Part shown: positions 60,953 to 64,000 of the stretch, piece after piece
Layout: every line of letters begins with the position of its first letter
How positions within the stretch are numbered: the first letter of the stretch is position 1
NCBI RefSeq assembly: GCF_905397435.1
Contig: NZ_CAJPVI010000049.1
Span: 1-64,000, forward strand
Direction of reading: 5' to 3'
Length of the DNA: 64,000 nt
Origin: Cupriavidus numazuensis
Lineage (GTDB): Bacteria; Pseudomonadota; Gammaproteobacteria; Burkholderiales; Burkholderiaceae
Translations under genes and position numbers: made by a program
The notes under the pieces: generated by a model
Databases searched by the model: none
What the model saw: only the letters and a program-made list of their open reading frames with translations
Told to the model about the DNA's origin: nothing

Positions 60953-63021
60953 AGATCAGAGCCCGCACGTGACGCCATGCCGCTCAGCCCGCGCAGCAGT
61001 TCAAGCCGCGGCACGATCTGTCTGTCATAGCAGAGATCGCGAAGCACGACCGCGCGACCAGCACGGGCCAGAGTCCGAAGTGCTTCGCGGTCGTCTGCGT
61101 AGCGCAGCACTTTGGCAGCCACATCGTCAGCATCACGATCTATCAACTCAAAATCCAGGCCGGGTCGATATATTGGTTGGCCGGACAGATCCGCGTTCAG
61201 CCCCTCGAAATCTGAGAGGAACAAGGCGGTTCCGCAGAGCGCCGCTTCCACGCAGCACGTGGTGGGAAATCCGTCGAACGATCCCCTGCCTCCATTGAGT
61301 CGGTAGCCAGAGATATTCGGCGAAACGATGATGTCCATCTCTTGGTAGAACGAAGGAAAGAAGCTTGCCGGCTGCACACCGTGGAAATGGATGCGTACCC
61401 CGGGTTGCAGCGCGATGATGCTTTCGTCGAAACCGCCGACAACGTGGAACGCGATATCGTCCCGGGCACGGAGTCGCTCCGCCACCGACACGAAGACGTC
61501 GTAACCCTTTTCCGCGCCCAAGGCGCTATAGCGCTGCGCAACGAAGCAGACGTTCAGCACCGGGTGGAACGTGTTTCGACACGCCTCGATTCGGTCAAGC
61601 GCTGCAGGGTCAAAGCACATCGGAACCACACCACCGAAAAGGTGCAACAGCCTGTCCGGTTCGCAGAACCCTTTTTCGATCAGATAGCGATAGGTCAGAT
61701 TCTGGGTGGTGATGATCTTTGCAAGGCGAGGATTGTCGCAAAGGCGACGCAGCTTGAGATCTGAATTGGGATCGTTCAGCTCATAGCCACCGCCCGGATA
61801 CAGCGTAAACGCCATGGCATCCAGCGCGATCGCGGGATCCTCGGAGAAGAACAAGTTGGCGTTGTTCAGGAATACGCAGTAACCGATGCGACCTTGCTTG
61901 CGCCCGGCCTCATAGAGGGCAACCCGGCTGGCATCCATTCCATGGGCGGCAGTGTGGCGCGCCGCCATTGCTTCGAATGATTCGGACTTATGCAGGTGCG
62001 AGATGTCCCAGGTAGACGAGTGAATGCGACTCGATGGAAGCTCGTGAAGGTAAGCTGAAAATTCGCCAAAACGAAAGCTGGATAATTCAGACGGGAAGCT
62101 CGTATCAAAGAGTTGAATGGCGGCATTGCTGTCGCCATTGCTGGCATCCGCCGCAGGTTCCCGATGATCGTACTCTGCGCGCATAGCACGCAGAGCTTCA
62201 GCAATTCCGGGCCGCTCGTCGCCCTGCTCGATGGCGGTCGACAATTCCTCCAGCGCGCGTCTGTGATGGCCAAGCGCACGCAGCACGAGGCCGAGATCGC
62301 CGTACGATCGGAACGCTGCGGGCGCGAGGCTTCGGCTCTCTTCCCACGCGGCCACCGCCTTGTGCAGCAGACCTTGCACCCAGAAGCGCTCGGCCAGCGA
62401 GTTGAGCACAGGCGGAAGCAGGCTCGCGCGCTCCTCAGAAGCCAGAGACAGCGACGCTTCATGCGCTTGGTCCAGACGTCCTGCGGCGATGTGGCGCACC
62501 ACTCGCAGCGACAAAGCGAACCGGTTTTCGCTGTCGCGTGACAGGACGTGACCGATCCGCGCGTCCAAATCGGGGTGTTCGGGATCAGCAAACTGTCGCC
62601 CTTCCCGCGCGCCCCAGCGGAGGAAATGCTCCAGTGCATTTACGCCGGCGGCGGCCACGTCCGGATTGCGCGTAAGGTAGACTTCGGGATCGAAGATAGG
62701 TGAGGGCGACAGTCCCTCGCGCTCTCCAACCTGCAGGTAATGCTCGAGCAACGTAGCCGATTCACCAATATCGCGACCGGCCAGTTGGCTTGCATAGTGC
62801 TCGCTGTCGAACATGGGGTTTGGGTCGAAGCCGGGTGTCCGTCCGACTTGCAGGTAATAAGCACGTGGCTCTACGCCACCCGTCAGATCGCCATACCGCC
62901 GCAGGCAGTACGCCGTGTCGACGAGGCCCGGGGGCAGGCCCCGGGTAGCTACTCCCGTCGGGCTCGCCTGCAGCTTAGTGGCTTGCACCCTGCCCTTCAT
63001 CCAACGGATCAGATTCCGCAT
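60949..63021 (-). CDS. Large modular protein with C-terminal GT4-like glycosyltransferase domain
   Basis: The 690-residue protein begins with the same module family as its downstream neighbour (about residues 35-135; FDSEHYASQL, FDPEVYLTRNPDVAAAGVN, ALEHFLRWGAREGRQF). A TPR-like helical part follows (about 150-285; GLVLRALGHHRRALEELSTA), then a GT-B region (about 310-680). In that region are seen YCVFLNNANLFFSEDP, VLNVCFVAQRYSALGAEKGY, IAFHVVGGFDESI, IIVSPNISGYRL and GSFDGFPTTCCVEAALCGTA, the last matching the donor-binding EX7E region of GT4 enzymes. It should act in the cytoplasm on the ABC-exported polysaccharide. Its start is 62 bp after wzt. The module-TPR-GT architecture shared with the next gene is unusual. 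Confidence 0.82.
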   Translation of the reverse strand: MRNLIRWMKGRVQATKLQASPTGVATRGLPPGLVDTAYCLRRYGDLTGGVEPRAYYLQVGRTPGFDPNPMFDSEHYASQLAGRDIGESATLLEHYLQVGEREGLSPSPIFDPEVYLTRNPDVAAAGVNALEHFLRWGAREGRQFADPEHPDLDARIGHVLSRDSENRFALSLRVVRHIAAGRLDQAHEASLSLASEERASLLPPVLNSLAERFWVQGLLHKAVAAWEESRSLAPAAFRSYGDLGLVLRALGHHRRALEELSTAIEQGDERPGIAEALRAMRAEYDHREPAADASNGDSNAAIQLFDTSFPSELSSFRFGEFSAYLHELPSSRIHSSTWDISHLHKSESFEAMAARHTAAHGMDASRVALYEAGRKQGRIGYCVFLNNANLFFSEDPAIALDAMAFTLYPGGGYELNDPNSDLKLRRLCDNPRLAKIITTQNLTYRYLIEKGFCEPDRLLHLFGGVVPMCFDPAALDRIEACRNTFHPVLNVCFVAQRYSALGAEKGYDVFVSVAERLRARDDIAFHVVGGFDESIIALQPGVRIHFHGVQPASFFPSFYQEMDIIVSPNISGYRLNGGRGSFDGFPTTCCVEAALCGTALFLSDFEGLNADLSGQPIYRPGLDFELIDRDADDVAAKVLRYADDREALRTLARAGRAVVLRDLCYDRQIVPRLELLRGLSGMASRAGSDL

Positions 63022-63083
63022 TCTTCCAAGCTCCTCCCCAACCGCTCAACGTCCCAGCCAATATTGCCTTATAACCGCGCCGC

Positions 63084-63824
63084 CTAGCCTTGCGTTGCCT
63101 TCTTGTAAAGCTCAATCACTTCTTCGGGCGACCCGTCTCCAATCAGCTGCCCGTGATCAAGCAGGATCATGCGATTGCAGATCGTCTGGAGCAGGTTCAT
63201 GTCATGCGACACACAGACCATGATGTTTGATCGATCGATGAATTCCGTCATCCGTTTCTGTGCGCGCTCCACGAAGGAGGCATCGCCACCGGCAAAGACC
63301 TCGTCCAGAATCAGGATCTCCGGGTGCACTGCTGTAGCAATGGCAAAGCCGAGCTTCATATACATGCCAGTGGAGTAATACTTCACCGGTGTATCGATGA
63401 ATTCCTCCAGGCCGGTGAAATCGATGATTTCTTGCTCGAGGCTCTCAAGCTGCTTCCTGCTATAGCCCAAGATGCCACCGCTGAAATAGATATTCTCTCG
63501 GCCGCTGAACTCAAGATTGAATCCCGCCCCGATCTCCAGCAAGGGAGCCACACGCCCACTCACGCTGATCGATCCTTGCTGGGGAGTATAGATGCGGCAG
63601 ATCGTCTTCAGCAGTGTGCTCTTGCCTGCGCCATTGTGGCCGATAATGCCGATCCGGTCCCCTCTCGATATGGTCAGGTTGATATTCTTGAGCGCCCAGA
63701 AATCCGTATGCCCACCGTGACTCTTGCCACGCAGGAAGTTAGTGACATAGTCCTTCAGATTCGGACTTTTATCGTGGTATAGGCGGAATCGGAGAGAAAC
63801 ATCCGACACTTCAATACGAGACAT
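63084..63824 (-). CDS. wzt: ABC transporter ATP-binding protein for polysaccharide export (Wzt/KpsT type)
   Basis: The 246-residue ATPase has Walker A IGHNGAGKST (61-70), the Q-loop area, the degenerate signature YSTGMYMKLGFAIATAVHPE, and Walker B ILILDEVFAGGD followed by CVSHDMNLLQ. The YSTGMYMKLGFA signature is typical of O-antigen, capsule and teichoic acid exporters. It ends right after the ATPase fold, so it lacks the C-terminal carbohydrate-binding domain of Wzt proteins that recognise a capped chain end. It starts 3 bp after the permease stop. With Wzm it would flip a finished undecaprenyl-linked polymer. Confidence 0.93.
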   Translation of the reverse strand: MSRIEVSDVSLRFRLYHDKSPNLKDYVTNFLRGKSHGGHTDFWALKNINLTISRGDRIGIIGHNGAGKSTLLKTICRIYTPQQGSISVSGRVAPLLEIGAGFNLEFSGRENIYFSGGILGYSRKQLESLEQEIIDFTGLEEFIDTPVKYYSTGMYMKLGFAIATAVHPEILILDEVFAGGDASFVERAQKRMTEFIDRSNIMVCVSHDMNLLQTICNRMILLDHGQLIGDGSPEEVIELYKKATQG

Positions 63825-63827
63825 CGC

Positions 63828-64000
63828 TTATAGCCTAAAAATGAGTTTGTTTTCGTACAGGCGAAAGATCTTCAACCCGACAACCAAGCTGACAGCCGCC
63901 AAGACAGTTGCGATTCCGATGGTATGAAGCGAAGGAAAGACCGATTGGTAAATAGGGGCACGAAACAGGTCGATAAAATACAACATGGGATTCAGCACAA
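63828..64000 (-). CDS. wzm: ABC polysaccharide export permease, C-terminal fragment (Wzm type)
   Basis: Only the last 57 residues lie in the window. They read LNPMLYFIDLFRAPIYQS, a final hydrophobic segment (IGIATVLAAVSLVVGLKIF) and the end RLYENKLIFRL before the TAA at 63830-63828. This is the typical C-terminus of ABC-2 permeases of the Wzm/KpsM group, and the next gene is the ATPase. The start lies beyond base 64000. Confidence 0.88.
   Translation of the reverse strand, partial: VLNPMLYFIDLFRAPIYQSVFPSLHTIGIATVLAAVSLVVGLKIFRLYENKLIFRL

Overview
The window reads as a chromosomal segment of a betaproteobacterium of the Burkholderiaceae, most likely Cupriavidus or a close Ralstonia relative. 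This is inference from gene content and order (ribBA-ribH-nusB, ubiD, acetoacetyl-CoA synthetase, a Cys-type intracellular PHA depolymerase, pcm-rhodanese-tolC-waaA-waaC), from high-GC codon use, and from promoters and terminators of ordinary proteobacterial form. No insertion sequence, phage gene or CRISPR array is visible.

Layout. 1-3.5 kb: the 3' end of a gene for a Ser/Thr-rich octapeptide-repeat protein, two hairpins, then a TPR-plus-GT41 (SPINDLY/OGT-like) glycosyltransferase. 3.6-8.4 kb: a soluble MCP-like sensor with inverted domain order, the riboflavin genes ribB(A)-ribH with nusB, and an aminotransferase. 8.4-17.4 kb: a lytic transglycosylase behind a long structured leader, ubiD, acetoacetyl-CoA synthetase, a GST, the PHA depolymerase, an aldose-epimerase-like gene and a small unknown gene. 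17.5-20.2 kb: tRNA-Gly(CCC) followed by two lower-GC LPS genes (GT8 and an O-antigen ligase-type protein). 20.3-35.9 kb: trmB, uppP, a DUF1439 lipoprotein, a YkgJ protein, a TetR-MFP-RND efflux operon, pcm, a rhodanese, a TolC-type channel, a META/DUF4377 lipoprotein, waaA, waaC and a phosphomannomutase.

36.1-42.1 kb (plus strand) is a tightly overlapped glycan operon: GT4, polyprenyl-phosphate sugar transferase, GT4, Wzx-type flippase, GT4. From 57.2 kb down to 42.1 kb on the minus strand runs a second glycan operon: rmlB-rmlD-rmlA-rmlC, a VioA-like sugar aminotransferase, four GT2 transferases, a WecA-type initiator, then ACP, SDR reductase, AMP-ligase, LuxE-like, LuxC-like and a NeuD/VioB-like acyltransferase. 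apaH (57.5-58.4 kb) interrupts the polysaccharide genes. From the right edge inward come an ABC exporter (Wzm fragment, Wzt) and two very large glycosyltransferases that share N-terminal repeat modules.

How it may work together (inference): RmlA/RmlB make dTDP-4-keto-6-deoxyglucose, which RmlC/RmlD turn into dTDP-rhamnose and the VioA-like enzyme into an amino sugar. The ACP/ligase/LuxE/LuxC/SDR set makes or reduces an unusual acyl group that the NeuD-like enzyme could attach to that amine. Two initiating transferases and two export routes (flippase and ABC transporter) suggest at least two surface glycans. The most novel-looking items are the LuxC/LuxE acyl module inside an amino-sugar locus and the repeat-protein/GT41 pair at the left edge.
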